From: Phenylobacterium kunshanense
GTDB taxonomy: Bacteria > Pseudomonadota > Alphaproteobacteria > Caulobacterales > Caulobacteraceae
DNA: 64,000 nucleotides
Direction of reading: 5' to 3'
Assembly (NCBI RefSeq): GCF_003254525.1
Contig: NZ_QFYS01000001.1
Location: 248,001-312,000 of the forward strand
In this document: positions 47,403 through 56,201 of the stretch, piece by piece
Layout: each line of letters begins with the position of its first letter
How positions within the stretch are numbered: position 1 is the first letter of the stretch
The notes under the pieces: model-generated
Told to the model about the DNA's origin: nothing
The model's database searches: none
Seen by the model: only the letters and a program-made list of their open reading frames with translations
Program-made: the position numbers and the translations under genes

Positions 47403-47930
47403 ATGCTCAAGCGCCTGTTCAAGCCTAAACCCGCGCTGGCCGCGGGGCGCGCGCTGTATGCATCCGTGGTGGCGCAGGCGCGGACGCCGGCGCTCTACGC
47501 CGACCTCGGCGTGCCCGACACGCCAGAGGGGCGGTTCGAGCTGTACAGCCTGCACGTCTACCTGATCCTGGAGCGACTCAAGGATCAGGGGCCTCAGTCC
47601 GCCCAGGTGGGACAGGCGCTGTTCGACACCTACCTCAGCGGCCTGGACCACGGCCTGCGGGAACTCGGTGTCGGCGACCTGTCGGTGGGCAAGCGCATGC
47701 GCAAGCTGGGCGAGGCCTTCTACGGCCGTGTCCAGGCCTTCGAGGGGGCGCTGGCGGCGCTGCCCGACCGCCAATTGCTGCAGGCGCTACTCGCGCGGAC
47801 GGCCTATGCGGGCGCTGAGAACGCGGACCCAGCCCCCTTGACCGCCTATGTCGTTGACCAGCGCGCCGCCCTGGCGACCCAGCCCCTGGAGCGTTTCCAC
47901 GCCGGGCAGATTGCATGGAGCGCCGCATGA
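47403..47930 (+). CDS. Ubiquinol-cytochrome c chaperone (CBP3 family)
   Basis: 175 residues from the ATG at 47403. Family pattern: ARTPALYADLGVPDTPEGRFELYSLHVYLILERLK (about 27-61), TYLSGLDHGLRELGVGDLSVGKRMRKLGEAFYGRV (about 79-115). CBP3-type proteins assist assembly of cytochrome b of the bc1 complex. The stop overlaps the yceD start by 4 bp; divergent from bamE. This arrangement is common in alphaproteobacteria. Confidence 0.9.
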   Translation: MLKRLFKPKPALAAGRALYASVVAQARTPALYADLGVPDTPEGRFELYSLHVYLILERLKDQGPQSAQVGQALFDTYLSGLDHGLRELGVGDLSVGKRMRKLGEAFYGRVQAFEGALAALPDRQLLQALLARTAYAGAENADPAPLTAYVVDQRAALATQPLERFHAGQIAWSAA

Positions 47931-48442
47931 CCTGGGACAAGCCGCTGAAACTGCACGAGCTGGCGCGGGGACCCGTCCGGCTCCACCTTGAGCCGGAACC
48001 GGCCGAGCGCGAGGCGATCGGCAAGCGACTGGGCCTCAGGAGCCTGCCGGCGCTCACCGCCGACGTGACGGTCAAGCCGTGGTTGGATGGTGTGGAGATC
48101 ACCGGGCGTTTCAAGGCCGTGGTCGAGCAGGTCTGCGGCCTTTCGCTGGAGCCGTTCGAGCAGCCGGTCGAGGGTGAGATCGAGGTGCGCGCCGTGCCAG
48201 CCGGCAGCCCGGGGGCGCCGACGGGCGACCTGGATGAACTGGAGTTGGACCTCGACGCTCCCGATGCGCCGGACGTTCTCGAAAACGACTCCGTGGATGT
48301 CGCGGGCTACGTCGTCGAACACCTCGCCCTGGAAATCGATCCCTTCCCGCGGAAGCCGGGCGCGACCTTCGACTATTCGCCACCGGAAGGTGAAACCTCG
48401 CCCTTCGCGGCGCTGGCCAAGCTGAAGGATCCGAAGGGCTGA
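47927..48442 (+). CDS. yceD: YceD/DUF177 family protein
   Basis: 171 residues from the ATG at 47927, which overlaps the upstream stop (ATGA); another ATG four codons earlier exists. DUF177 features: KPLKLHELARG at the start, a Cys in VVEQVCGLSLEPFEQPVEGEIEVRA, an acidic region, and the conserved Asp/Val block DVAGYVVEHLALEIDPFPRKPG. Linked to 23S rRNA maturation and ribosomal protein L32 in other bacteria. Here rpmF does not follow; plsX does after 13 bp. Confidence 0.88.
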   Translation: MTWDKPLKLHELARGPVRLHLEPEPAEREAIGKRLGLRSLPALTADVTVKPWLDGVEITGRFKAVVEQVCGLSLEPFEQPVEGEIEVRAVPAGSPGAPTGDLDELELDLDAPDAPDVLENDSVDVAGYVVEHLALEIDPFPRKPGATFDYSPPEGETSPFAALAKLKDPKG

Positions 48443-48455
48443 TTTCCTGTCCGCA

Positions 48456-49571
48456 ATGCGGCGGGCTATGGTGCACGCGAATCCGGCAGGGGCTGCCGAG
48501 GGACGAAGCGCAGACTTGACCCAGCCATTGGTGATTTCCATCGACGCCATGGGCGGCGACCACGGTCCGTCCGTGGTCGTTCCGGCCTGTGCGCAAGCAC
48601 TCGCGACCCTGCCGTCGGCGGCGCGACTTATTCTCCACGGAGACGAGGCGGCCGTCCGCGCCGAACTCGGGCGGCATGCGGCCCTGGCCGCTCGCGCCGA
48701 AGTGCGCCACGCCGAACGTGTGATCGCCATGGACGAGAAGCCCGCCCAGGCCCTGCGCCGCGGCAAGGGCACCTCCATGTGGGCGGCGGTCGAGGCGATC
48801 CGCGAGGGGCAAGCCGTCGTCGCGATCTCGGCCGGCAATACCGGCGCCCTGATGGCGATCTCCAAGCTCATCCTGCGCATGAGCGCCGACCTTGATCGCC
48901 CGGCGCTGGTGGCCAGCATTCCACAGACCAGGGGGCTCACGACCTTCCTCGACGTCGGCGCCAACGTCGACTGCGACGCCGGTCGGCTCGTCGAGTTCGC
49001 GATCATGGGCGAGGCCTATCATCGCGCCGCCCATGGCGTTGCGCGGCCGACGGTCGGGCTCCTCAACGTGGGGTCCGAGGACATGAAGGGCCACGAAGAG
49101 GTGCGGGAGGCCCATCGCATCCTGCGGGAAGGCGGCATCGAGCTGGACTACCGCGGCTTCGTGGAAGGCGACGACATCACCAAGGGAGCCGTCGACGTGG
49201 TCGTCACCGACGGCTTCACCGGCAACGTCGCCCTGAAGGCGATGGAGGGGGCCGCGCGCTTCATGTACGACGAGCTCCGCGGCGCCCTGACATCAGGCCC
49301 GCTGGCTACGCTCGGGGCTTTGATGGCGCGGAGTTCGCTTCGCCGGTTCCGTGACAAGATGAGCCCGCCGCCGGCCGCTCCGTTGCTCGGTCTCAACGGC
49401 CTTGTGCTGAAGTGCCATGGCGGCGCCGATGTCCGGGATTTCGCCAAGGCCATCCAGGTTGCCGCCGACATCGCGCAAAGCGGGTTTGCCTCAGAGATCG
49501 AACGGAATATGAGGCGGCTTCCCGCAGCGCTCGCCGACGCGGGCCCCGCATCCGCGGATGGAGCTGCCTGA
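48456..49571 (+). CDS. plsX: Phosphate acyltransferase PlsX
   Basis: 371-residue enzyme converting acyl-ACP to acyl-phosphate in phospholipid synthesis. Motifs: VISIDAMGGDHGPSVVVPA (about 26-44), ISAGNTGALMA, LLNVGSEDMKGHEEV, FVEGDDITKGAVDVVVTDGFTGNVALK and the C-terminal GGADVRDFAKAIQVA. The N-terminus is uncertain: ATG at 48456, ATG at 48468, or a TTG at 48516 which would begin closer to the conserved domain. Its 3' end overlaps fabH by 14 bp. Confidence 0.94.
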   Translation: MRRAMVHANPAGAAEGRSADLTQPLVISIDAMGGDHGPSVVVPACAQALATLPSAARLILHGDEAAVRAELGRHAALAARAEVRHAERVIAMDEKPAQALRRGKGTSMWAAVEAIREGQAVVAISAGNTGALMAISKLILRMSADLDRPALVASIPQTRGLTTFLDVGANVDCDAGRLVEFAIMGEAYHRAAHGVARPTVGLLNVGSEDMKGHEEVREAHRILREGGIELDYRGFVEGDDITKGAVDVVVTDGFTGNVALKAMEGAARFMYDELRGALTSGPLATLGALMARSSLRRFRDKMSPPPAAPLLGLNGLVLKCHGGADVRDFAKAIQVAADIAQSGFASEIERNMRRLPAALADAGPASADGAA

Positions 49572-50553
49572 ATTGCCCAAAGTCCTGCGTAGCGTCGTCA
49601 CCGGGGTCGGCGGCTTCCTGCCCGACCGCATCGTCACGAACGACGATCTGGCCAAGTTCGTGGACACGTCGGACGAATGGATCCGCGAACGCACGGGCAT
49701 CCGCCAGCGGCGGCAGGCCGAGGACGGCACGCCGGTTTCGGATCTGGCTGTCGAGGCGGCGCGCAGGGCCTTGGCGGCTGCGGGTCGTACGCCGGACGAT
49801 GTCGACCTGATCATTGTCGCGACGACGACGCCCGACCTGACTTTTCCAGCGGTGGCCACCATCGTTCAGCGCAAGCTGGGCTGCCCCATCGGCATCGCCT
49901 TCGACGTCCAGGCCGTGTGCTCGGGCTTCGTCTATGCGCTGTCGGTGGCCGACGGCTTCGTGGCCCGCGACCGAAGCAAGTGCGCGCTGGTCATCGGCGC
50001 CGAGACCATGACCCGGCTGATGGACTGGACCGATCGCGGCACCTGCGTGCTGTTCGGCGACGGGGCCGGGGCCTTCGTGGTCGAGCCCGGGGAAGGCGAG
50101 GGGGCGACCTCCGACCGCGGCCTCCTGGGCTTCGCTCTGCGCGCCGACGGGACGAAGCAGGACCTGCTCTATGTGGATGGCGGGGTCTCCACCAACCGCC
50201 AGACCGGATATCTGCGGATGCAGGGCAACCAGGTGTTCCGCCACGCGGTCGTGAACATCTCGGAGGCGGTCGTCGCCGCGGCGGCCGATGCGGGCATAGA
50301 GGTGCCCACCGTGGACTGGTTCATCCCGCATCAGGCCAACCAGCGCATCCTGGAAGGGGTCGCCAAGCGCCTGGGCATCGATGAGAGTAAGGTCATCTCG
50401 ACCGTCGCCGAACACGCCAACACCTCGGCCGCTTCAATTCCCCTTGCGCTCGACCAGGGGCTGAAGGACGGTCGCATCAAGCCGGGACAACTGCTGCTGC
50501 TCGAGGCGATGGGCGGAGGCCTGACCTGGGGCGCCTGCGTCCTGCGGCTTTGA
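49558..50553 (+). CDS. fabH: 3-oxoacyl-[ACP] synthase III
   Basis: 331-residue KAS III that starts fatty-acid synthesis by condensing acetyl-CoA with malonyl-ACP. Catalytic triad regions: Cys in FDVQAVCSGFVYAL (about 120), His in FIPHQANQRIL (about 259) and Asn in EHANTSAASIPLAL (about 290). GDGAGAFVVEP and the C-terminal GGGLTWGACVLRL are typical. ATG at 49558, overlapping plsX by 14 bp. Confidence 0.96.
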   Translation: MELPELPKVLRSVVTGVGGFLPDRIVTNDDLAKFVDTSDEWIRERTGIRQRRQAEDGTPVSDLAVEAARRALAAAGRTPDDVDLIIVATTTPDLTFPAVATIVQRKLGCPIGIAFDVQAVCSGFVYALSVADGFVARDRSKCALVIGAETMTRLMDWTDRGTCVLFGDGAGAFVVEPGEGEGATSDRGLLGFALRADGTKQDLLYVDGGVSTNRQTGYLRMQGNQVFRHAVVNISEAVVAAAADAGIEVPTVDWFIPHQANQRILEGVAKRLGIDESKVISTVAEHANTSAASIPLALDQGLKDGRIKPGQLLLLEAMGGGLTWGACVLRL

Positions 50554-50620
50554 GGATCTCTTAGGCTTAAGCTGTAAAGCGTTACTTGAAGTCTCTGTCG
50601 CGATAGGACAATCAGGACTC

Positions 50621-50956
50621 ATGAACGACGTGTCGGCGGGGGCCAGGGCGATCATGAAGGGCGCGACAGTTACGCGTGCGGATCTCTGCGAGGCGGTGCA
50701 CGAGCAGGTCGGCCTCACGCGCCAGGATTGTTCCGAACTGGTCGAACGCGTTCTCGAACTGATGTGCCAGGCGCTTGAGCGGGGCGAGCAGGTGAAGCTC
50801 TCGGGGTTCGGCGTCTTCCAGGTCCGCGCCAAGCGGGCCCGTATGGGTCGCAACCCCAAGACTGGCGAGCCCGCCGCAATCGATCCGCGCCGCGTGATCG
50901 GCTTCCGCGCATCGCAGGTGATGAAGGCCCGGGTCGACCGCGCCTTGTCGCGGTGA
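50621..50956 (+). CDS. ihfA: Integration host factor subunit alpha
   Basis: 111-residue HU/IHF-family DNA-bending protein. Core: [33 protein letters not shown] (about 16-48), [33 protein letters not shown] with the intercalating Pro region, and [15 protein letters not shown]. The ATG at 50621 gives a slightly long N-terminus; Met12 at 50654 is an alternative giving about 100 residues. Followed by the MerR gene, as usual in the class. Confidence 0.94.
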   Translation: MNDVSAGARAIMKGATVTRADLCEAVHEQVGLTRQDCSELVERVLELMCQALERGEQVKLSGFGVFQVRAKRARMGRNPKTGEPAAIDPRRVIGFRASQVMKARVDRALSR

Positions 50957-50972
50957 GGACCGCGTAGGCGCC

Positions 50973-51386
50973 GTGGCCAAGGGGCCCGAAGCCTTCCGCA
51001 CGATCTCCGAAGCGGCGGACGAGCTTCACGTGCCCCAGCACGTGCTCAGGTTCTGGGAAACCAAGTTCACCTTCATCAAGCCGATGAAGCGCGCTGGCGG
51101 GCGCCGCTTCTACCGCCCGTCCGACATCGCCGTGCTGCGCGGCGTGCGCCGCCTCCTCCACGAGGAGGGCTACACGATCAAGGGCGTGCAGAAGCTGCAC
51201 CGCGAGCACGGGATCAAGCACCTCGTGGCCGCCGGCGAGGGCGACGCCGTGGCCCCGCCTGCGTCAACCGAGGCCAAGCCGGCCGCCGCCAGGCGCACCG
51301 CCGCTGGTCACACCGCGGCGCTGCTGGAAGCCCTCAAAGACCTTGAGACCGCCAAGCGCCGCCTGGACGGCCTTCTGAGGAAGTAG
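50973..51386 (+). CDS. MerR-family transcriptional regulator
   Basis: 137 residues, GTG start at 50973. Winged [71 protein letters not shown] (about 8-76), then an Ala-rich linker and a short C-terminal helix ([13 protein letters not shown]). Lacks effector-binding cysteines. This gene is conserved directly after ihfA in many alphaproteobacteria; target unknown. tRNA-Pro follows on the other strand. Confidence 0.88.
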   Translation: MAKGPEAFRTISEAADELHVPQHVLRFWETKFTFIKPMKRAGGRRFYRPSDIAVLRGVRRLLHEEGYTIKGVQKLHREHGIKHLVAAGEGDAVAPPASTEAKPAAARRTAAGHTAALLEALKDLETAKRRLDGLLRK

Positions 51387-51407
51387 GGAAATCTCGCCGC
51401 CGGCCGC

Positions 51408-51484
<77 letters not shown>

Positions 51485-51524
51485 CGGGCCAGACGGCGAG
51501 GGCGGTCTTCTAGCGGAAGCGTCG

Positions 51525-52205
51525 ATGAGGGCAACGGGAAAGTTTGTCGCCGCCCTTGTGGTTTGGCTTGCAGGCTCAGGCAGCGCGGTTGGCGCGGATC
51601 AGATCTGGGTCCGCGCGCCGACCCCGGTGGAACTCCTGGCGGCGTTTCCCCGGGACGGGGACAGGCTCGTCGAGGGCGTGGCCCAGCTTCGATGCGCCGT
51701 TGGCCCTGACCGCAAACTGGCCGACTGCGTCGTCGTCTCGGAGGCTCCGGCAGGCGTGGGCGTTGGCGCCGCCGCGCTGAGCCTGGCGCCGAACTTCGAA
51801 GTCGCCGCCGCGGCCGCCCACAAGCTGGCGGGGCGGGCGGTGGCGTTTCCGATCCGGTTTCAGGAGGGGCCACCCGCGCCACCTGCCCGACAGGCGAAGT
51901 TCCAGACCTCGAGGGCCTATCAAGGACTGGGGGACGCCGGCCCCTACTATCCCGAGCGGGCGGCAAGAGGCCGTGTCACCGGCGTCGTCGTGATGGACTG
52001 CAGGGTCCTGCCGCAGGGCGAGTTGAAGGCCTGCGAGGTGGTCCAGGTGTCGCCGAGCGACTATGGCTTCGACTTCGCAGCGGTCCGCATGGCGGAGCGA
52101 AAATGGATGACGGCGGGAGAACCAGCCGTTCCCGGCACGCCCGAGCCCGCAGACGGGGTCTGGCGCTTTCGTGTGGAGTTTTCGGGCCGGCGCTCGGCGC
52201 CCTGA
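51525..52205 (+). CDS. Exported protein with two TonB C-terminal-like repeats
   Basis: 226 residues from the ATG at 51525: signal peptide (MRATGKFVAALVVWLAGSGSAVGA), then two repeats of the beta-alpha-beta TonB-C-like pattern. The first is EGVAQLRCAVGPDRKLADCVVVSEAPAGVGVGAAALSLAPNF; the second is TGVVVMDCRVLPQGELKACEVVQVSPSDYGFDFAAVRMAERKW. Each has a Cys pair that may form a disulfide. No TonB transmembrane/Pro-rich part, so not an energy transducer by itself. Such periplasmic proteins are frequent in Caulobacterales; function unknown. Confidence 0.65.
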   Translation: MRATGKFVAALVVWLAGSGSAVGADQIWVRAPTPVELLAAFPRDGDRLVEGVAQLRCAVGPDRKLADCVVVSEAPAGVGVGAAALSLAPNFEVAAAAAHKLAGRAVAFPIRFQEGPPAPPARQAKFQTSRAYQGLGDAGPYYPERAARGRVTGVVVMDCRVLPQGELKACEVVQVSPSDYGFDFAAVRMAERKWMTAGEPAVPGTPEPADGVWRFRVEFSGRRSAP

Positions 52206-52208
52206 GGG

Positions 52209-52406
52209 TCAGCCCTCGCGGTTCATCCAGCGGATCAGCGGAAACAACGGCACGCCCCAGAGTGTCCCGGAGAGGCCGTAGTAGACCAACTGGGCCAGCC
52301 AATGGTCCGGCACGTAGTCGCCGATCGTCGAGACAACGATCACGTAGACGGCCATGAACGCTAGGATGGCGATCATCCCGACGAATTTTCGCACCCGAGG
52401 AGTCAT
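52209..52406 (-). CDS. DUF2842 family small membrane protein
   Basis: 65 residues from the ATG at 52406, with two hydrophobic helices (VGMIAILAFMAVYVIVVSTIG and WLAQLVYYGLSGTLWGVPLFPL) and the closing IRWMNR motif typical of DUF2842. Predicted inner-membrane protein of unknown function, widespread in alphaproteobacteria. A longer frame reaching 52646 runs over the ctaA gene and is rejected. Divergent from ctaA. Confidence 0.8.
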   Translation of the reverse strand: MTPRVRKFVGMIAILAFMAVYVIVVSTIGDYVPDHWLAQLVYYGLSGTLWGVPLFPLIRWMNREG

Positions 52407-52497
52407 GCGCGGCTCATAGCGGGCTGGGCGGGCGGACGTAAGCCCGCTAAAGGGGGCTCGCCAAAGTTCAGCCGGATTGCTGCGCCAACCGCGCCAC

Positions 52498-53529
52498 ATG
52501 ATTTCGTTCCTGAGTTCAGACCGCTCCAAGCCCGTCGCCATCTGGCTGTTCGCCGTAGCGCTGCTGGTGGTGGGCATGATCGTGGTGGGTGGCGCCACGC
52601 GCCTGACCGATTCCGGCCTGTCGATCACCGAATGGAAGCCGGTCACCGGCGCGATCCCGCCGATGAGCGACGCCGACTGGCAGTCGGAATTCGCGCTCTA
52701 CAAGCAGATCCCTCAATACGCCCAACTGAACGCCGGCATGAGCCTCGCCGAGTTCAAGGTCATCTATTGGTGGGAGTGGTCGCACAGGTTCCTGGGCCGG
52801 GTGGTCGGCCTGGCTTTCGCCGTGCCGTTCGCCATCTTCGCCTTCCGCCGCCAACTACCCCGGCGCCTGTTGGTCCGGCTGGGGCTCATCTTCCTCCTGG
52901 GCGCGGCGCAGGGCGCCGTGGGATGGTGGATGGTGGCCAGCGGGCTGTCCGAGCGGGTCTCGGTGGCTCCCGAGCGGCTGATGGTTCACCTGGGCCTGGC
53001 GTTCGCCTTGCTGGGCGCCCTGCTTTGGACGGCCTTGGACTGCTGGGCCGGAGCGGCGCGGCAGACCCTGCCAAGTCCCTGGGGCCGGCGTGCGGCCTGG
53101 CTCCTTGGTCTCATCTACCTGCAGATCCTGCTCGGCGCGCTGGTGGCCGGAAACGACGCCGGTTTCGTCTACAACGACTGGCCGCTGATGAACGGGCGCC
53201 TGCTGCCCGATGACTATGTCCACGAGACGCTGTGGCAGACTCTGGCGCACAGCCAGGGCGCCGTGCAGCTCCACCACCGCCTTGTGGCCTATCTGCTGAT
53301 GATCGCCGCCGTCGTCGTGGGCCTGGCCGCGTGGCGGTCGAACTACCTGGCGAGGGAATCCAAGCTCCTGGCGGGCGCCGTGGCGATGGGCGTCCTGGCT
53401 CAAGCGGTCCTCGGGATCGTGACCCTGATGGCTCGGGCGCCGGTCGGCCTTTCGATCGCTCACCAGGTTGCCGCCGCCCTCGTCCTCTCGCTCGCCGTGG
53501 CGTTTGCGTGGCGCGTTCGCCGCATCTGA
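52498..53529 (+). CDS. ctaA: Heme A synthase (CtaA/COX15)
   Basis: 343-residue, eight-helix membrane enzyme that oxidises the C8 methyl of heme O to heme A for cytochrome aa3 oxidase. Conserved blocks: [20 protein letters not shown] (about 23-42), [14 protein letters not shown] with a heme His, [32 protein letters not shown] and [11 protein letters not shown], giving the expected His residues. ATG at 52498 chosen; a TTG seven codons earlier is possible. The first gene before rplM. Confidence 0.95.
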   Translation: MISFLSSDRSKPVAIWLFAVALLVVGMIVVGGATRLTDSGLSITEWKPVTGAIPPMSDADWQSEFALYKQIPQYAQLNAGMSLAEFKVIYWWEWSHRFLGRVVGLAFAVPFAIFAFRRQLPRRLLVRLGLIFLLGAAQGAVGWWMVASGLSERVSVAPERLMVHLGLAFALLGALLWTALDCWAGAARQTLPSPWGRRAAWLLGLIYLQILLGALVAGNDAGFVYNDWPLMNGRLLPDDYVHETLWQTLAHSQGAVQLHHRLVAYLLMIAAVVVGLAAWRSNYLARESKLLAGAVAMGVLAQAVLGIVTLMARAPVGLSIAHQVAAALVLSLAVAFAWRVRRI

Positions 53530-53541
53530 CGAGATAAAGGC

Positions 53542-53579
53542 GCGGTATAATATTACCGCATTTGAAATGTCGTTCAAAT
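53542..53579. promoter_or_regulatory. Two adjacent perfect inverted repeats between ctaA and rplM
   Basis: GCGGTA-TAATAT-TACCGC (53542-53559) is followed with no gap by ATTTGAA-ATGTCG-TTCAAAT (53560-53579), in an AT-rich island. The first could be a weak terminator of ctaA; the second looks like a protein-binding dyad. Neither is assigned to a regulator. Confidence 0.5.
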
Positions 53580-53616
53580 ACAATGATATGAGAGAGGTGA
53601 GGCCCAATCTGTCGTG

Positions 53617-53645
53617 TTGACAGTCGCGGGCCGCTCCGGCATATG
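53617..53645 (+). promoter_or_regulatory. Candidate promoter of rplM-rpsI
   Basis: TTGACA (53617-53622), 17-bp spacer, CATATG (53640-53645). Perfect -35 with a weak -10, about 60 bp before the rplM start. Found by eye. Confidence 0.4.
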
Positions 53646-53703
53646 CCGCGCCTCACGCCGGGAGCGCAGTCCAGCGCCCCCGCAAGTTATCGGATCGTCC
53701 CTC

Positions 53704-54180
53704 ATGCTGAAGAGCACTACGGCTTCTCTGAAGCCCGCCGAGGTCGAGAAGAAGTGGATCGTGATCGACGCCCAGGACGCCGTGGTCGGCCGCCTGGCTT
53801 CGTTCATCGCCATGCGTCTTCGCGGCAAGCATCGGCCTGACTATACCCCGCACGTCGATTGCGGCGACTTCGTCGTCGTCGTGAACGCCGACAAGGTTAA
53901 GTTCACCGGCAAGAAGCTGACGGACAAGATCTTCTACTGGCACACGGGTCACCCGGGCGGCGTCAAGCAACGCAACATGGGCCAGATCCTCGGCGGCAAG
54001 TACCCCGAGCGCGTTCTGGAAAAGGCCGTCGAGCGCATGCTGCCGAAGGAAAGCCCGCTGGCCCGGAAGCAGATGACGCACCTGCGCATCTACGCCGGCG
54101 GCGAGCATCCGCACGCGGCTCAGAACCCCGAGACCATCGCGTTCGCTGACCTGAACGCCAAGAACGTGCGGAGCGCGTAA
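53704..54180 (+). CDS. rplM: 50S ribosomal protein L13
   Basis: 158 residues from the ATG at 53704 ([20 protein letters not shown]). Core: [45 protein letters not shown] and the signature [30 protein letters not shown]. Early assembly protein of the large subunit. Its stop shares one base with the rpsI start. Upstream frame to 53614 is rejected because it would include the promoter region. Confidence 0.97.
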   Translation: MLKSTTASLKPAEVEKKWIVIDAQDAVVGRLASFIAMRLRGKHRPDYTPHVDCGDFVVVVNADKVKFTGKKLTDKIFYWHTGHPGGVKQRNMGQILGGKYPERVLEKAVERMLPKESPLARKQMTHLRIYAGGEHPHAAQNPETIAFADLNAKNVRSA

Positions 54181-54668
54181 TGAGCGAAGCGACCACCGAA
54201 GCCACCGGTTTCGACGCCCTGAAGGGCCTCGGCACGCAGGCCGCCGAAGAGGCGATCGTCCGCGAACCGAAGATCGACGCCCAAGGCCGCTCCTACGCGA
54301 CCGGCAAGCGCAAGAACGCCGTCGCCCGCGTGTGGATCAAGCCCGGCAAGGGCAAGATCACCATCAACGGCCGCGACCAGGAGATCTACTTCGCCCGCCC
54401 CGTGCTGCGGATGATGATCGCCCAGCCGCTGGAGATCGCCGATCGCCTCGGCCAGTTCGACGTCGACGTCACCGTCGAGGGCTCGGGCCTGTCCGGTCAG
54501 GCCGGCGCCGTGCGTCACGGCATCGCCAAGGCCCTGACCTACTACGAGCCCGGCCTGCGCACGGTCCTGAAGCCGCACGGCTTCCTGACCCGCGACCCGC
54601 GCGTCGTCGAGCGGAAGAAGTACGGCAAGGCCAAGGCCCGCCGCAGCTTCCAGTTCTCGAAGCGCTAA
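54180..54668 (+). CDS. rpsI: 30S ribosomal protein S9
   Basis: 162 residues; about 35-residue N-terminal extension ([18 protein letters not shown]...) usual in alphaproteobacteria, then [26 protein letters not shown] (about 39-65), the signature [19 protein letters not shown] and the basic C-terminal tail [17 protein letters not shown] that reaches the P-site tRNA. Start overlaps the rplM stop by one base. Confidence 0.97.
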   Translation: MSEATTEATGFDALKGLGTQAAEEAIVREPKIDAQGRSYATGKRKNAVARVWIKPGKGKITINGRDQEIYFARPVLRMMIAQPLEIADRLGQFDVDVTVEGSGLSGQAGAVRHGIAKALTYYEPGLRTVLKPHGFLTRDPRVVERKKYGKAKARRSFQFSKR

Positions 54669-54693
54669 CTCCTACGCTTCAATTTGTTTAACG

Positions 54694-54729
54694 AAAACAG
54701 GCGCTTAACGCAAGTTAAGCGCCTGTTTT
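54694..54729 (+). terminator. Strong intrinsic terminator of rplM-rpsI; border of accessory region
   Basis: Perfect 15-bp inverted repeat AAAACAGGCGCTTAA / TTAAGCGCCTGTTTT (54694-54708 and 54715-54729) with a 6-base loop; the descending arm ends in TTTT. The integrase gene begins 94 bp later. Confidence 0.92.
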
Positions 54730-54822
54730 GCCATTCACAGATGACTCACAAGCGGTTGTATTTTCCGCTCTTTCCAGTTAGCGTTTTGCACAGTTCCTTC
54801 ACAGGAATTGGCGAGGCGCGCG

Positions 54823-56109
54823 ATGCCTGGGAGCTTCTATCAAGAGGTCCACCGCCTCCGTGACGGGGCCGTCATGGTCTACCGCCGCGGCGACACCAAG
54901 CAGCAGGTCTACCAGGCCCGCCTGAAGGTGCCCGGGGTCAGCGGCTACGTCATCCGCTCCCTCAAGACCCGCGATCTCCCCACGGCGCTCAACCAGGCCG
55001 AAGACCTCTTCTACGAACTCCGCGCCGAGCAGAAGCTCGGCATGGACGTGCGCGTCTCCGGAAACCTGAAATTCAAGGAGCTGTGGAAGCGCTTCTACGC
55101 GGCCCACGAAACCGGGCTGTCGGTCCACCGCCAGCGGCTGCACCGGTTCATGGCGGAGAAGTACTTCAACCCGTACTTCGGCGAAGCCCGCGTCAACGAC
55201 ATGCCGGACGCCTTCGTCGAGCGGTACTGGGACTGGCGCATCAACTACCACAATCCCGAGCGGTGGGAGGGCGACGAGGAGATCCCGGCCAACGCCGTCA
55301 AGGTCCCCGCGCAGAAGACCCTCGACATGGAAGCCGGCATGCTCCGGCAGATCTTCCGCTGGGGTAAGCGGATCGGCTTCGTCAAGCGCGAGCCCTGGGT
55401 CAAGGCCACTAAGGTGAAGCACACCAAGGGCGTGGAGCGCCGGCCGACCTTTGACGAGGCCGAGTGGAAGACGATCTACACCTTCCTGCGGGACTGGGTG
55501 AAAGAGGACATGGTCTCGGCGGCCGGGGAGGGCGGCGGTCGGCTGCACCGTTCCGGCCCCACCGCCATGCACCGCTATCAGCGCGAGCTGCTGCGCGACT
55601 ATCTTCTGTTCATGGCGAACTCGGGCCTTCGCCCCAACGAGGCCCGCCAACTCTGCTGGCGGGACCTGCGGATCGAGAAGGACGCCGAGAACAAGCCGGC
55701 GCTGGTCGTGGAGGTGGCGCCGACAACGAAGACGGGCGCCCGCACCGTCGTTTGCCGCGAAGGCACACAGACGTATCTGGACCGGCTCAAGAAGCTCTCG
55801 CGGCACAGCGCGCCCGACGACCTCGTGTTCTGCGGGTATGACGGCAAGCCCGTGGAGAACTTCAACAAGACCTTCGCCAGCGTCCTGTCGCGGCTGAAGC
55901 TCCTGGACGACCGCTGGGGCAAGCGGCGAACGGTCTATAGCCTGCGCCACTTCTATTGCACGCAGTGCCTGCTTTCCGGCATTCCCGTCCATGTCCTGGC
56001 CAAGAACATGGGCACCTCGATCACCTACATCGAGAAGCACTACAGCCACGTGCTCACCGTGATGCAGGCGAAGGAATTGCGGACCAAGAAGTTCAAGGCC
56101 AAGGCGTAG
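54823..56109 (+). CDS. Tyrosine site-specific recombinase/integrase
   Basis: 428 residues from the ATG at 54823 (a TTG five codons earlier is possible). N-terminal DNA-binding/SAM-like region (about 60-190), then the catalytic domain: Arg I in SGLRPNEARQLCW (about 268), Lys in PTTKTGART, the RHxxC-like box YSLRHFYCTQCLLSGIPVHVLAKNMG (about 373-398) and the nucleophile Tyr in YIEKHYSH (about residue 407). Phage-type integrase resembling those of genomic islands. It follows rpsI directly; the attachment sites were not found because only one end is visible. Confidence 0.93.
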   Translation: MPGSFYQEVHRLRDGAVMVYRRGDTKQQVYQARLKVPGVSGYVIRSLKTRDLPTALNQAEDLFYELRAEQKLGMDVRVSGNLKFKELWKRFYAAHETGLSVHRQRLHRFMAEKYFNPYFGEARVNDMPDAFVERYWDWRINYHNPERWEGDEEIPANAVKVPAQKTLDMEAGMLRQIFRWGKRIGFVKREPWVKATKVKHTKGVERRPTFDEAEWKTIYTFLRDWVKEDMVSAAGEGGGRLHRSGPTAMHRYQRELLRDYLLFMANSGLRPNEARQLCWRDLRIEKDAENKPALVVEVAPTTKTGARTVVCREGTQTYLDRLKKLSRHSAPDDLVFCGYDGKPVENFNKTFASVLSRLKLLDDRWGKRRTVYSLRHFYCTQCLLSGIPVHVLAKNMGTSITYIEKHYSHVLTVMQAKELRTKKFKAKA

Positions 56110-56132
56110 CTCGTTTCGCCAATAGGCGAGGG

Positions 56133-56201
56133 GGCGTCAGATGACGCCTCGTTCTCGCCGCCATGAAGATGGCGGCTGTCATGCGCCGCCCGTAGGGGCG
56201 G
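56133..56201. other. Three consecutive perfect hairpins downstream of the integrase
   Basis: GGCGTCA-GA-TGACGCC (56133-56148), GCCGCCAT-GAAG-ATGGCGGC (56157-56176) and CCGCCC-GTAG-GGGCGG (56186-56201) follow within 70 bp. Only the first could act as the integrase terminator; none has a T-run. The row may be a structured RNA or recombination-related DNA. Confidence 0.6.

Noticed and set aside
54799..56049. 416-codon open frame antisense to the integrase
   Set aside because: Composition is typical of an antisense shadow; the plus-strand integrase has all catalytic motifs.
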